Assembly: GCF_012516475.1 (NCBI RefSeq)
Contig: NZ_CP051217.1
Location: 2,723,501-2,787,500, forward strand
Reading direction: 5' to 3'
Length of the DNA: 64,000 nt
Origin: Parasphingorhabdus halotolerans
GTDB taxonomy: Bacteria > Pseudomonadota > Alphaproteobacteria > Sphingomonadales > Sphingomonadaceae
Notes under the pieces: model-generated
What the model saw: the letters and a program-made list of their open reading frames with translations, nothing else
The model's database searches: none
Told to the model about the DNA's origin: nothing
Part shown: one piece after another, positions 34,814 through 44,702 of the stretch
How the letters are laid out: each line of letters starts with the position of its first letter
Numbering within the stretch: the stretch's first letter is position 1
Position numbers and translations under genes: made by a program

Positions 34814-37084
34814 ATGTGGTCGAGGCTGTGCCTTGTAACTTCGTGTTTTTGGCTGGTGGCGGTTCCCGCTCATGCCGAGCAATATCTCGTCAAAAACCAG
34901 GCCGAATATAACGACGCAGCCAAAAAGCTAGTGGCCGGTGATGTTGTCACTTTGGCCAATGGCGAATGGCAGGATTTTGAAATTAAAATATCAGGCAAGG
35001 GCACCAAGGCCAAGCCGATTATCCTGACCTCCCAAGACCCCGGCAAAGTATTGCTGACCGGTCAATCAAACCTCCGCATTGGCGGCGAATATATATTGGT
35101 TTCCGGTCTGGTTTTCAAAAATGGTTATAGCCCGACCGGTGAAGTCATTTCGTTCCGCCGTTCAAAAGATGATCTAGCACGGAACAGCCGTGTAACCGAA
35201 GTGGTGATTGACCATTTTAGCAAACCTGACCGCTATGATGACGATTACTGGGTTGCCATGTACGGCAAGAATAACCGGTTTGATCATAATCATCTGGTTG
35301 GCAAAACCAATAAGGGCGTGACCTTCGCTGTCCGGCTCGACAGCAAAGAAAGCCAGGAAAATGGCCATCGCATCGACCATAATTATTTTGGACCTCGCCC
35401 GGTGCTTGGTTCGAATGGAGGTGAGACGCTACGGATCGGGACCAGCCATTATTCGATGTTCAATTCAAACACGCTGGTCGAGAACAATTATTTTGATCGC
35501 TGCGATGGAGAGGTGGAAATCATCTCCTCCAAATCAGGCAATAATATCTATCGCGGCAATGTCTTCGATCAGTCACGCGGCGCGCTGGTTTTTCGGCATG
35601 GCGATGGCACTCTGGTCGAGAACAATGTTTTTCTGGGCAGAGGCAAGGCGCATACCGGCGGCATCAGGGTGATCAACCGCAACCAGACGGTGCGCAACAA
35701 TTATATGGAAGGGCTGGACGGAACCGGCTTTGTGAGCGCGTTGACCGTGATGAACGGCGTACCCAATTCGCCGGTTAATCGCTATGTGCAGGTTGATGGC
35801 GCGGTGATTGAAAATAATACGATTATCGACAGCAAGCGAATTACTTTGGGAGCAGGCGCGGATGAAGAGCGTTCCGCTGCGCCGGTCAACAGTCGGCTGT
35901 CCAACAACATATTGGGCGGCTCGTCAGAAGGCAATTTGGTAGACATTGATGCCGATATTTCGGGCATCAAATTTACCAATAACATATTGGTCAAGGGCAA
36001 GGCGGCACAGCCAATCGCAGGAATTAAGCGGCAGGCTGTTGCCATGACGCGCGGTGAGAATGGCCTAGTTTATCCCGAAGATCCCGCACTGGCAAAAATG
36101 GGCGCATCGCGTGACCTGAAACCGGTCACGCTCGATCAGGTCGGCGTCTCTTGGTATCCCAAGCCAAAAAATGATGATCCCTTTGGTGGCGGCAAAACTG
36201 TCGAAGTGTCGCCCGGTGAAGATAGCCTGACCGAAGCATTTGTTGCTGCGAAAAATGGCGACACATTGTCGCTCGCATCCGGTCATTATATCGTCAATAG
36301 AGTAATGGCCCTCGATAAAGCCATCACGCTTCAAGGCCCCGCAAAGCAAACCGGAGCGTCGATTGTTTCGATCAGTTTTGCACGGCCCAATCTGTTCGAG
36401 ATAAAAGAAGGTGGCAATCTCAAGCTTTCCAATCTCAAAATAATCGGCGATTTAGCCCCGGACTCGGTTGGTAATTCGGTGATCCGGACGACCAGCTATC
36501 CGATCCAGTCAAACTTTGAAATCCGGCTGGAAGACGTGACTGTTACCAATCTGTCCGTGAACAAGTCCTTCAATGTCATAAGCTTGGGCAAAAGTTCGAT
36601 GGCGGACCGCGTAACGATCAAGGATAGTATATTTGACAAGATTTCGGGATCAATCATTCAGGCGGCAGCGGAAACCGAAGATTACGGCCAGTATAATGCC
36701 GATTATGTCGACATCTCGGACACGACATTCCGCAACATCGACAGCGCAATTGCCAATATCTATCGCGGTGGGCGGGATGAAAGCACTTTTGGTCCACATT
36801 TCACGATGCGGGATTCCACAGTCGAAAATGTCGGCAAGAGCGCGAACAACAGTTCTGGAGCATCAATCGTGCTGCACGGCGTTCAGTATAATGACATCAC
36901 GGATAACCGTTTCATCGACTCGGCTCCGCTGAAAATCATCCAGACGGTCGGCACGCCGGAAACCAAAGTGGCAGACAATAAGTTTGAAAATACGCCCGCT
37001 CCGGTCGTCGAGGAACTGAACTATCAAGGGGCGTCCCGTGTCGATTTGTCCGACAATATTTTTTCCAATGCGGTGTCGAAATGA
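34814..37084 (+). CDS. PL6-family alginate lyase
   Basis: This 756-residue protein has a signal peptide (cleavage near PAHAE, residue 21) and a right-handed parallel beta-helix of the chondroitinase-B/PL6 type. The PL6 signature SNGGETLRIGTSHYS is at residues 200-214. SSKSGNNIYRG holds the candidate catalytic base K240, and LVFRHGDG holds the candidate acid R261; their 21-residue spacing equals that of K220/R241 in AlyGC. A second beta-helix-like domain (about 450-750) makes it a two-domain PL6 enzyme. It cleaves alginate by beta-elimination in the periplasm or at the cell surface. The next gene, PL17, overlaps by four bases. Confidence 0.93.
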   Translation: MWSRLCLVTSCFWLVAVPAHAEQYLVKNQAEYNDAAKKLVAGDVVTLANGEWQDFEIKISGKGTKAKPIILTSQDPGKVLLTGQSNLRIGGEYILVSGLVFKNGYSPTGEVISFRRSKDDLARNSRVTEVVIDHFSKPDRYDDDYWVAMYGKNNRFDHNHLVGKTNKGVTFAVRLDSKESQENGHRIDHNYFGPRPVLGSNGGETLRIGTSHYSMFNSNTLVENNYFDRCDGEVEIISSKSGNNIYRGNVFDQSRGALVFRHGDGTLVENNVFLGRGKAHTGGIRVINRNQTVRNNYMEGLDGTGFVSALTVMNGVPNSPVNRYVQVDGAVIENNTIIDSKRITLGAGADEERSAAPVNSRLSNNILGGSSEGNLVDIDADISGIKFTNNILVKGKAAQPIAGIKRQAVAMTRGENGLVYPEDPALAKMGASRDLKPVTLDQVGVSWYPKPKNDDPFGGGKTVEVSPGEDSLTEAFVAAKNGDTLSLASGHYIVNRVMALDKAITLQGPAKQTGASIVSISFARPNLFEIKEGGNLKLSNLKIIGDLAPDSVGNSVIRTTSYPIQSNFEIRLEDVTVTNLSVNKSFNVISLGKSSMADRVTIKDSIFDKISGSIIQAAAETEDYGQYNADYVDISDTTFRNIDSAIANIYRGGRDESTFGPHFTMRDSTVENVGKSANNSSGASIVLHGVQYNDITDNRFIDSAPLKIIQTVGTPETKVADNKFENTPAPVVEELNYQGASRVDLSDNIFSNAVSK

Positions 37085-39273
37085 GAGGGTCGCTTCTCTT
37101 AATCACATTTCTATGCACCGCATATACGGCCGCTGCTGCTGAAACCCCAACCTCCTCCCAGGTGAGTTCAGTTGTAGCGGCCAACTCATTGAAAACGGAT
37201 ATGGCGCCACTATTCGCACAAGAAGTCGAGCGCTCCAGAAAATTCTTGGCGCTGATGATGGATGCCGGCGTTGTCGTGCCAGTCCCAAAAGATCCAGGCG
37301 GCGGTTACACCCACGAACAGCATAAGCAAAATTACACGGCCATCTATCAGGGTGGACAGCTTTACAAGCTAACCGGCGAACAGAAATATGCCGACTATGT
37401 ACGTGATGTTTTGCTTGCTTATGCTGAAATCTATCCAACATTAGGCGAGCATCCTGCTCGCAAAGATAGTCAGGGTTCGGGGCGGCTTTTCTGGCAGGTG
37501 CTGAACGACGCGATGTGGATGGTAGATAGCATTCAGGGATATGAAGCTATTCGCGATAGCCTCTCTGAAGTTGACCGCAAAAATATCGACGATAATCTGT
37601 TCCGCAAGGCGGCAGAGTTTCTCTCTACTGGCTCGGCAGTGACATTTAGCAAAATTCACAACCATGCGACATGGGCGACGGCTGGCGTTGGCATGACAGG
37701 CTATGTTTTGGGTGAAAAGGAACTGGTCGATATCGCTCTGCTTGGACTCGACAAAAACGGAGAGACCGGGTTTTTACGCCAAAGCGAACTGCTCTTTTCG
37801 CCCGATGGCTATTATACCGAAGGCCCCTATTATCAGCGGTTTGCGCTAAAGCCCTTTGTGGTTTTTGCGGGTGCGATTGAAAATAACGATCCGGCCCGCA
37901 AGATTTTCGAGCATCGCGACGGCATTTTGCTCAAGGCGCTGCGCACCACTATCCAGCTGACCTATGACGGGTATTTTTTCCCGTTTAACGATGCGATCCG
38001 GGATAAAAGTCTGAAAACCGACGAACTGTATCACGGCGTCGCGGTTGCCTATAGCAAGACACGGGACCCCGGATTGCTGTCTATCGCGCAATGGCAAGGA
38101 CGCACGGTGCTGACTGATGCTGGCAAGCTGGTTGCGAATGATCTGGCCGCCGGCAAGGCGAAACCATTTCCTTTCCAATCCATGTTGCTCAGTGATGGCC
38201 GCGAAGGCGATCAGGGTGCAGTCGCAGTCCTGCGCAATGGTGATAGCACAAGCGGGCAGGCGCTGATTGCCAAGAATAGCTCGCAGGGCATGGGGCATGG
38301 CCATTTCGATAAGTTAAGCTGGCAATATTATGACAATGGCCATGAAATTGTCAGCGACTATGGCGCGGCGCGGTTTTTGAATATCGAGGCCAAGCACGGC
38401 GGTCGTTATCTCCCCGAAAACGAGACTTGGGGTAAACAGACGATCGCGCATAATACGCTCGTAGTTGATGGGAAAAGCCACTTTGATGGTGATGCCGAAG
38501 CAGCAGATAAATTAGCGCCCGAGCAGTTACATTTTTCTGACAAGGCGGGGAGCCAGATCAGTACTGCGAAAATGACCGGTGCTTATCCCGGAGTAGATTT
38601 TACCCGCACCCTGGCGCTGCTTGAGCTGGATGGGTTGAACCATCCGTTGGTTGCAGACGTAATGCGGGTGAATGGCCAGGGAAGCCATCAATATGACATG
38701 CCGCTTCACTATAACGGCCATATCATGCGGGTAGGATTTGATCTGAAGTCCAATGTTGAAAGTCGGCCAGTGCTGGGCAGCGACAATGGTTATCAGCACA
38801 TCTGGGTCGATGCCACAGCCAATCCTGAAAGCGCCGACAAGGCCTTTGTTACATGGATCAACGATGATCGGTTCTATACGTCGCGCTGGATTCCGCAGGC
38901 GGGCAGCGAAGCGATATTGGCCGAAAGTGGTGCCAATGATCCCGAGTTCAATCTCCGCCGCGAGCAAATGATTGTCCAGCGGGTCAAGGCAGCGGGAGGT
39001 TCAGTCTTTGCAAGTGTGCTGGAGGCCCATGGCCGTTATGATGGCGCAGCGGAGCGGACGACGGATAGTGACAGCCAGATTAAGTCCATTCAACATACGC
39101 GCGATGGCGACGTGGATCTGCTGCTAATCGAAACACTGACGGGCGAAAAATCGGTGCTCGCGATTTCCTATGATCAGGATGAGACCAAAAAACATAATGC
39201 CATGATAAATGGCACGAAAGTCAACTGGACAGGCTTCGCAGATCACATCCGGTTGGGTGGAGGTTCCCAATGA
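37081..39273 (+). CDS. PL17-family oligoalginate lyase (heparinase II/III-like)
   Basis: This 730-residue protein has a signal peptide (about 20 residues, ending AYTAAAAE), an alpha/alpha-toroid and a C-terminal heparinase II/III-like beta-sandwich (SSQGMGHGHFDKLSWQYYDN and ENETWGKQTIAHNTLVVDG). The catalytic pair N194-H195 in KIHNHATWATAG and Y251 in TEGPYYQRFAL correspond in spacing to N201/H202 and Y258 of Alg17C. It removes unsaturated monouronates from oligoalginate ends, completing the work of PL6. It is translationally coupled at both ends: it overlaps PL6 and the KdgF gene by four bases each. Confidence 0.93.
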   Translation: MRGSLLLITFLCTAYTAAAAETPTSSQVSSVVAANSLKTDMAPLFAQEVERSRKFLALMMDAGVVVPVPKDPGGGYTHEQHKQNYTAIYQGGQLYKLTGEQKYADYVRDVLLAYAEIYPTLGEHPARKDSQGSGRLFWQVLNDAMWMVDSIQGYEAIRDSLSEVDRKNIDDNLFRKAAEFLSTGSAVTFSKIHNHATWATAGVGMTGYVLGEKELVDIALLGLDKNGETGFLRQSELLFSPDGYYTEGPYYQRFALKPFVVFAGAIENNDPARKIFEHRDGILLKALRTTIQLTYDGYFFPFNDAIRDKSLKTDELYHGVAVAYSKTRDPGLLSIAQWQGRTVLTDAGKLVANDLAAGKAKPFPFQSMLLSDGREGDQGAVAVLRNGDSTSGQALIAKNSSQGMGHGHFDKLSWQYYDNGHEIVSDYGAARFLNIEAKHGGRYLPENETWGKQTIAHNTLVVDGKSHFDGDAEAADKLAPEQLHFSDKAGSQISTAKMTGAYPGVDFTRTLALLELDGLNHPLVADVMRVNGQGSHQYDMPLHYNGHIMRVGFDLKSNVESRPVLGSDNGYQHIWVDATANPESADKAFVTWINDDRFYTSRWIPQAGSEAILAESGANDPEFNLRREQMIVQRVKAAGGSVFASVLEAHGRYDGAAERTTDSDSQIKSIQHTRDGDVDLLLIETLTGEKSVLAISYDQDETKKHNAMINGTKVNWTGFADHIRLGGGSQ

Positions 39274-39638
39274 GCGATACCTTAACGCAGACACATCGAA
39301 GCGAAACATTTGTCCATGCGTCCGAAGCGCCGGTCGAAGACCTTGAACCGGGAATCAAACGACAGATTTTGACTTATGGTCCCAATCTGATGCTCTGCCG
39401 ACTATGGTTTGATTCTGGCGTCGCTGGCACCGTTCACCAGCATCCGCATAGCCAGATCAGCTATATTGAATCCGGCCGGTTTCGCGCGATGACGGGCGGA
39501 AAGGAACAGGAGCTGGTGGCTGGCGACAGCGTCGCAATCACGCCCGATACCGATCATGGAATTACATGCATAGAAGCAGGGTCGCTGCTCGACATTTTCA
39601 ATCCCGTCAGGGAAGATTTTCTCGGAGGGGGGAACTGA
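39270..39638 (+). CDS. kdgF: KdgF-type cupin, unsaturated-uronate linearising enzyme
   Basis: This 122-residue single cupin has metal-ligand positions in VHQHPHSQISYIESGRF (H56, H58, with Q62 or H60) and H96 in TPDTDHGITC. KdgF converts the cyclic 4,5-unsaturated uronate released by exolyases to the linear 4-deoxy-L-erythro-5-hexoseulose uronate (DEH). It lies between PL17 and the transporter and overlaps the PL17 stop by four bases. No signal peptide is seen, so it acts in the cytoplasm; unsaturated monomer must therefore be imported first, probably by the next gene product. Confidence 0.88.
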   Translation: MSDTLTQTHRSETFVHASEAPVEDLEPGIKRQILTYGPNLMLCRLWFDSGVAGTVHQHPHSQISYIESGRFRAMTGGKEQELVAGDSVAITPDTDHGITCIEAGSLLDIFNPVREDFLGGGN

Positions 39639-39640
39639 TC

Positions 39641-40942
39641 ATGAAAACAAATGGATTACGATGGTGGGTTGTTGGGCTTGTCGCGCTGGCGACAATTATC
39701 AATTATATTGACCGGCAAACGATCAATGTTTTGTGGCCCGCACATATCGCCCCGGATCTCTTTCCGGAAATGGATGCAGATGGCCACAAATATATTCTCG
39801 GCATTGTCTCCACTGTTTTCATTTTTGCCTATGCGGCTGGTCAAGCGATCTTCGGGAAAATTTTTGACTGGATCGGAACGCGGTTGGGTTTCGTATTGTC
39901 GATCGGGGTCTGGTCTTTAGCGACTGCTGCGCATGCTTTTGCGCAAGGCGTCCTCAGTTTCAGTTTCTTCCGCGCTGTTCTTGGTGTTGCAGAGGCAGGT
40001 AACTGGCCCGGCGCAACAAAGGCGAACGCAGAATGGTTCCCGACAAAGGAACGCGCGCTGGCGCAGGGGATATTTAATTCCGGCGCAGCCATTGGTGGAA
40101 TTATCTCGATTCCATTGATCGGCTATATGGCGCTCTATCTGGATTGGAAGATTATCTTCATTCTTGTTGGTGTTGTCGGACTGCTCTGGCTTGTGCCCTG
40201 GATGGTCATCGTAAAAGGACCGCCCGAGACTCACGACTGGCTGTCGGATGAAGAGCGTGAGTATATTCTTACCGGACAAAAAACTGAGGATGTCGGTGGT
40301 GAAGATGATGATGGGTATAATCCGTCAACCGGCGAACTTCTTTCGCGTAAAGAAAGCTGGGGTGTTATCATAGCATCTGCCGCGATCGATCCGATCTGGT
40401 GGTTGTTCATTGTCTGGATCCCGACATATTTGTTCGAAGTCCATAATTTCAACGTCAAAGATTTGGTCGCATCTGGATGGCTGCCATATGTTGGCGCAAT
40501 GTTTGGCGCATGGTTTGGCGGCATATTGGCGCAAAATCGGCTGAGTGCCGGATGGACTGTTAACAAGACACGTAAATTCACGATCACGCTGGGCTGTCTG
40601 ATCATGCTGCCTGCTTTGTTGGCTCTGTCGGTGGCGTCCACCCCGTGGCTGGCTTTGGGGCTGATGTTCACGATCCTGTTTGGCTTCCAGACTGCTATCG
40701 GGAATGTACAAACGCTCCCAAGTGACCTCTATGGCAAACGGACTGTCGGCACATTATCGGGTATTTCCGGGATGGCGGCAAAGCTCACGGCGGCGGCATT
40801 AACGTTTCTTGTCCCGATCATGACGGCCGGAGCCAATTACTTCTCCGTTTTTGTCCTTGGTGCATTTCTGGCGCTCACTGCGATTGCCAGTGTTTGGATA
40901 TTATGCGGCGAGATCAAGCCTCTCAAACCCAAAACAACTTAA
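39641..40942 (+). CDS. MFS transporter, probable unsaturated-uronate/hexuronate importer
   Basis: The start at ATG 39641 follows GGAGGGGGG; an upstream open extension from 39566 overlaps kdgF and is not credible. The 433-residue protein has 12 membrane segments of the anion:cation symporter/ExuT type, with NYIDRQTINVLWPAHIAPDL near the start, RAVLGVAEAGNWPGATKANA (TM4 motif) and a cytoplasmic acidic loop between TM6 and TM7. Family members import hexuronates such as galacturonate or glucuronate. In this operon the expected cargo is the monouronate made by PL17, or DEH. Confidence 0.9.
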   Translation: MKTNGLRWWVVGLVALATIINYIDRQTINVLWPAHIAPDLFPEMDADGHKYILGIVSTVFIFAYAAGQAIFGKIFDWIGTRLGFVLSIGVWSLATAAHAFAQGVLSFSFFRAVLGVAEAGNWPGATKANAEWFPTKERALAQGIFNSGAAIGGIISIPLIGYMALYLDWKIIFILVGVVGLLWLVPWMVIVKGPPETHDWLSDEEREYILTGQKTEDVGGEDDDGYNPSTGELLSRKESWGVIIASAAIDPIWWLFIVWIPTYLFEVHNFNVKDLVASGWLPYVGAMFGAWFGGILAQNRLSAGWTVNKTRKFTITLGCLIMLPALLALSVASTPWLALGLMFTILFGFQTAIGNVQTLPSDLYGKRTVGTLSGISGMAAKLTAAALTFLVPIMTAGANYFSVFVLGAFLALTAIASVWILCGEIKPLKPKTT

Positions 40943-40979
40943 CCACAACCTCCTCCTATTTGAATAACAGGGAAAAAAC

Positions 40980-41735
40980 ATGACTAAACTGAAAGACAAG
41001 GTAGCAATCGTAACCGGCGGCAGCCGCGATATTGGTCGGGCCGTTTCTGTAAAACTGGCTGCCGAAGGCGCCAAGGTTGTGGTCAACTATCACAGCAACA
41101 AGGAACAGGCTGATGAAACGCTGGCCGAAATCGAAGCTGCTGGCGGGACTGCGATTTCTGTCAAAGGGGATATGACGAAGGCCGATGACGTGGCTGCTCT
41201 GGTTGCCGCATCACAAGCCGCCTATGGCGATCAGATTGACGTTCTGGTTAATGTCGTAGGTGGTATGGTTGAACGCAAAGGTCTTGCCGATATGGACGCC
41301 GAGTTTTTTGAATGGGTTATGCGCCTCAACGTAACATCCTGCTTTCTTGCCACTCAGGCGGTTGTTCCGCACATGAAGGAAGGCGCATCGATCATCAACT
41401 TCGCCTCGCTAGCTGGCCGAGATGGCGGTGGTCCCGGTGCCGCAGCTTACGCAACATCCAAAGGTGCTGTGATGACTTTCACGCGCGCCATGGCAAAAGA
41501 TCTGGGGCCCAAGGGCATCCGCTGTAATTCGCTTTGCCCCGGCATGATCGCGACGTCGTTCCACGATACATTCACTGCTGACGCCGTGCGTGAAAATGTT
41601 GCCAACTCGACACCACTCCGTCGTCAGGGCCGCGCGGAAGAAACCGCCGACGCGACGGCTTATCTGGCATCGGATGAATCATCCTTTATCACTGGAACAA
41701 ATATTGACATTAATGGGGGTCTGTTCTTCTCTTGA
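40980..41735 (+). CDS. SDR oxidoreductase, probable DEH reductase
   Basis: This 251-residue short-chain dehydrogenase has TGGSRDIGRAV at residues 12-22 (Asp where most have Gly), catalytic S143, Y157 and K161 (FASLAGRDGGGPGAAAYATS, then K) and a C-terminal NIDINGGLFFS. In alginate operons an SDR in this place reduces DEH to 2-keto-3-deoxygluconate (KDG) with NADH or NADPH. Neighbours on either side supply the substrate (KdgF) and use the product (KDG kinase). The residue after the second strand (VVVNYHSNKEQ) lacks the acidic NAD marker, suggesting NADPH, which is an inference. Confidence 0.87.
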   Translation: MTKLKDKVAIVTGGSRDIGRAVSVKLAAEGAKVVVNYHSNKEQADETLAEIEAAGGTAISVKGDMTKADDVAALVAASQAAYGDQIDVLVNVVGGMVERKGLADMDAEFFEWVMRLNVTSCFLATQAVVPHMKEGASIINFASLAGRDGGGPGAAAYATSKGAVMTFTRAMAKDLGPKGIRCNSLCPGMIATSFHDTFTADAVRENVANSTPLRRQGRAEETADATAYLASDESSFITGTNIDINGGLFFS

Positions 41736-41758
41736 TCAATGAAAGTAACGAAACGAAA

Positions 41759-42406
41759 ATGACCATCGAACAGGAACTCGAAGCGCGGCTGGCGAATGCG
41801 CCGGTCGTGCCGCTCATCGGAGCGAACGATACTGCGGTAGCGGTTGAGACCGCCAATGCGCTCAATGCGGGCGGGCTTGGCGTGATCGAAGTGGTGCTTC
41901 GTACCGACGAAGCGGTTGATTGCATGGAAGCGATCGCGAAGCAAACCTCGGGACTCATCGTCGGTGCCGGGACGGTTCTGACAGTCGCGCAAGCCGAAGA
42001 GGTCGTGGCGCGGGGCGCACAGTTTATCGTCTGTCCCGGACTGGTTGATGCCGTGGCGGAATATTGCCTGAAACAGAATGTTCCGCTCTATGCCGGAACC
42101 ATGACCGCCGGTGAAGTCCAGCGCGCCTATGCGCTCGGTCTTCGCACGGTCAAGTTTTTCCCCGCATCGCTGGCGGGCGGCGTTCCGATGCTAAAAGCGC
42201 TATCCTCGGTTTTCCGGGAAATGCGTTTCATGCCGACAGGCGGCGTCTCAGCAGCGAACCTTGCTGATTTTCTTGCCGTACCTTCAGTCATCGCTTGTGG
42301 CGGCAGCTGGCTCACCCCTGCCGATGAAATCGCGGCAGGCAATTATGATGCAATAACCAAACTTGCGCGGGAAGCGGTCGCCATCGGCCGTCAAGCGCGT
42401 CCTTAG
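41759..42406 (+). CDS. eda: KDPG aldolase
   Basis: I prefer the ATG at 41759, giving 215 residues; a TTG at 41732 overlapping the SDR stop is the alternative. With this start the Schiff-base lysine in TVKFFPAS is K132 and the catalytic glutamate in VIEVVLRT is E44, closely matching E. coli Eda (K133, E45). It splits 2-keto-3-deoxy-6-phosphogluconate into pyruvate and glyceraldehyde-3-phosphate, the last step of this alginate pathway and of the Entner-Doudoroff route. The KDG kinase gene starts 10 bases downstream. Confidence 0.93.
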   Translation: MTIEQELEARLANAPVVPLIGANDTAVAVETANALNAGGLGVIEVVLRTDEAVDCMEAIAKQTSGLIVGAGTVLTVAQAEEVVARGAQFIVCPGLVDAVAEYCLKQNVPLYAGTMTAGEVQRAYALGLRTVKFFPASLAGGVPMLKALSSVFREMRFMPTGGVSAANLADFLAVPSVIACGGSWLTPADEIAAGNYDAITKLAREAVAIGRQARP

Positions 42407-42416
42407 GAGATTTAAA

Positions 42417-43448
42417 GTGGCCGATTTTCTTTCTTTTGGCGAAATCATGCTGCGGCTTAAAACGCCAGGCCATGAACGGTTTTTTCAATCACCGGAATTT
42501 GAAGCTACCTTTGGCGGTGGCGAAGCCAATGTCGCGGTGGCGCTGAGTAACTATGGCCTGAACTCCGGTTTTGTCACCGCACTGCCCGATAATGATATCG
42601 GCCAGCATGCGATCAACGAAGTGCGCCGCTTTGGCGTCGATACCTCGATGATCCGCCGCAGCGGCGATCGCGTTGGCATCTATTATCTGGAATCAGGCGC
42701 GAACCAGCGGCCGTCAAAAGTGGTTTACGATCGCGCTGGTTCTTCGATCTGCGAGTGCGGTCCCGGCGATTTTGACTGGGCAAAAATCTATGAAGGTGCC
42801 AGATGGCTGCACATCACCGGCATTACCCCTGCGCTTAGTCAGACTGCCGCCGACCTGAGCCTGGAATGTGTCAAGGAAGCCAAGAAGGCGGGAGTTACCG
42901 TCTCCTGCGACTTCAACTATCGCGGCAAATTGTGGAAATACGGCAAGACCGCGCCAGAAGTGATGAGCGAACTCGTCAAGCATGTCGATGTCGGCATTGC
43001 CAATGAAGAAGATTGTCAGAAATCGCTTGGCATCAGCGTTGATGTTGATGTTGAGGCCGGTGAACTCGACACCAGGAAATATGAAGCGCTGTCGGAAAAA
43101 GTACTCGAACTTTATCCTGATATGAAGACCATCGCGATTACCCTGCGCGAAAGCATGAGCGCTGATCGCAACGGCTGGTCAGCCTGTTTGCGCGAGCGTG
43201 GTGGCGATTTCAAATTGTCGCGTCGCTATGAGATTACCGACATTATCGATCGCGTCGGCGGCGGTGACAGCTTTGCATCCGCTCTGATCTATGGTCTGAA
43301 TGCTTATGAAGATCGCCAGCAGTCGCTGGAATTTGCCGTCGCGGGAAGCTGCCTCAAGCACTCCATTTTAGGCGATTTCAACCGTGTTACTGTTGATGAA
43401 GTCGAAAAACTCATGGGCGGAGATGGTTCTGGCCGCGTGCAAAGGTAA
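42417..43448 (+). CDS. kdgK: 2-keto-3-deoxygluconate kinase (PfkB family)
   Basis: The start is GTG 42417, preceded by TAGGAGA; an upstream open extension overlaps eda. The 343-residue ribokinase-fold enzyme has the N-terminal [15 protein letters not shown] motif, the sugar-binding [12 protein letters not shown] and the C-terminal PfkB signature [17 protein letters not shown] with the catalytic Asp in GGGDS. It phosphorylates KDG to KDPG with ATP, linking the DEH reductase and mannonate dehydratase products to the aldolase encoded just upstream. The Nramp-like gene begins 5 bases after its stop. Confidence 0.92.
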   Translation: MADFLSFGEIMLRLKTPGHERFFQSPEFEATFGGGEANVAVALSNYGLNSGFVTALPDNDIGQHAINEVRRFGVDTSMIRRSGDRVGIYYLESGANQRPSKVVYDRAGSSICECGPGDFDWAKIYEGARWLHITGITPALSQTAADLSLECVKEAKKAGVTVSCDFNYRGKLWKYGKTAPEVMSELVKHVDVGIANEEDCQKSLGISVDVDVEAGELDTRKYEALSEKVLELYPDMKTIAITLRESMSADRNGWSACLRERGGDFKLSRRYEITDIIDRVGGGDSFASALIYGLNAYEDRQQSLEFAVAGSCLKHSILGDFNRVTVDEVEKLMGGDGSGRVQR

Positions 43449-43453
43449 GCGGC

Positions 43454-44686
43454 TTGAAAGAAAAACTGGCGCTCTTTTTACCCGGGATTTTTCTCCTGGG
43501 CTTCAATATCGGAACGGGCAGTGTCACCACCATGGCAACGGCTGGCGCCAATTATGGGATGAGCCTGTTGTGGACCGTGCTGATTTCTTGCGCGGCGACA
43601 TATCTGATGATTGCCAATTATGGCCGCTACACGCTGGTCACGGGCGAAACTGCGCTTGAGGCCTTCCGCAAGCATATCCATCCCGCAGTGGGCGTGTTTT
43701 TCATTCTCGCGCTTGGCGTAGGGGTTTGCGGCAGTGTGATGGGTGTGATGGGTATCGTGGCCGAGATCAGCTACGAATGGTCCAAAACCATTATCGAAGG
43801 CGGGATTGCTCCGATCTATTGGGCGGCTTTTTTCTGTGCCATAGCCTATTTTATCTTCTGGAGCGGGCGCACGCAGGTTTTCGAGCGCGCCTTGGCGGTG
43901 ATAGTTGCGATCATGGCGGCCTGTTTTGTCCTCAATTTCTTCATCCTGATGCCGCCTGTGGTAGATATGGCAGCGGGGTTAGTGCCTTCGGTGCCGGAAG
44001 TGTCGTCCAGTGAAACCGGTCCGCTGCTGCTCATCGCGTCAATGGTTGGCACCACCATCTTCTCGGGTCTTTTTATCATTAGAACAACGTTGGTGAAAGA
44101 GGCTGGCTGGACGATCGAGCATGATAAGCAGCAGCGACGAGACGCGGCCTTTGCCGCGATCATGATGTTCGTCATCAGCGCTTCAATCATGGCAGCGGCG
44201 GCAGGAAGTTTGTTTGCTGAAGGGATCGGGCTTGATAGCGCATCCCAAATGATCGGTCTGCTCGAACCGCTGGCGGGCGCACTGGCCGTGTCGATCTTTG
44301 CCATCGGGATCATTGCTGCAGGCGTCTCTTCCCAATTTCCCAATCTTTTGATGATCCCGTGGCTGCTATGCGACTTTCGCGGGACGCCGCGCGATATGAC
44401 CTTGTGGAAATATCGCGTTTTTGTGTTCGCGATTTCGCTGCTGGGGCTGGTCGTACCTCTATTTGATGCTCGGCCGGTCTTTGTACTGATCCTGTCGCAA
44501 GCGTTTAATGTCGTGCTGCTGCCTGTGACTGTCGGCTGTATTATCTATCTCGGCAATCGCGCCGATTTAATGGGGGCGTATCGCAACAGCCTGCTCACCA
44601 ATGCGGGTCTCGCAGGCCTGTTCCTGTTTTCGCTTTTGACCGGATATATGGGGTTTCTGGGCCTGAGGGACATGCTCGCGGGCTAA
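43454..44686 (+). CDS. Atypical Nramp-fold transporter
   Basis: This 410-residue protein starts with TTG 43454 (AAAGG about 10 bases upstream) and has about 11 membrane segments of the Nramp/APC fold. It begins PGIFLLGFNIGTGSVTTMAT, where metal-transporting Nramps have the DPGN motif in TM1. The TM6 region reads TTIFSGLFIIRTTLVKEAGW and lacks the usual MPH metal-binding motif. It is therefore probably not a classical manganese/iron transporter. It lies in the uronate operon between KDG kinase and mannonate dehydratase, and uptake of a sugar acid or another organic solute is a reasonable guess. Confidence 0.8.
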   Translation: MKEKLALFLPGIFLLGFNIGTGSVTTMATAGANYGMSLLWTVLISCAATYLMIANYGRYTLVTGETALEAFRKHIHPAVGVFFILALGVGVCGSVMGVMGIVAEISYEWSKTIIEGGIAPIYWAAFFCAIAYFIFWSGRTQVFERALAVIVAIMAACFVLNFFILMPPVVDMAAGLVPSVPEVSSSETGPLLLIASMVGTTIFSGLFIIRTTLVKEAGWTIEHDKQQRRDAAFAAIMMFVISASIMAAAAGSLFAEGIGLDSASQMIGLLEPLAGALAVSIFAIGIIAAGVSSQFPNLLMIPWLLCDFRGTPRDMTLWKYRVFVFAISLLGLVVPLFDARPVFVLILSQAFNVVLLPVTVGCIIYLGNRADLMGAYRNSLLTNAGLAGLFLFSLLTGYMGFLGLRDMLAG

Positions 44687-44702
44687 ACGAAAGGACAGGT
44701 GC

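Noticed and set aside
39566..39640. Upstream extension of the MFS transporter inside kdgF
   Set aside because: It is out of frame with KdgF and adds a basic leader; GGAGGGGGG before ATG 39641 fixes the start.
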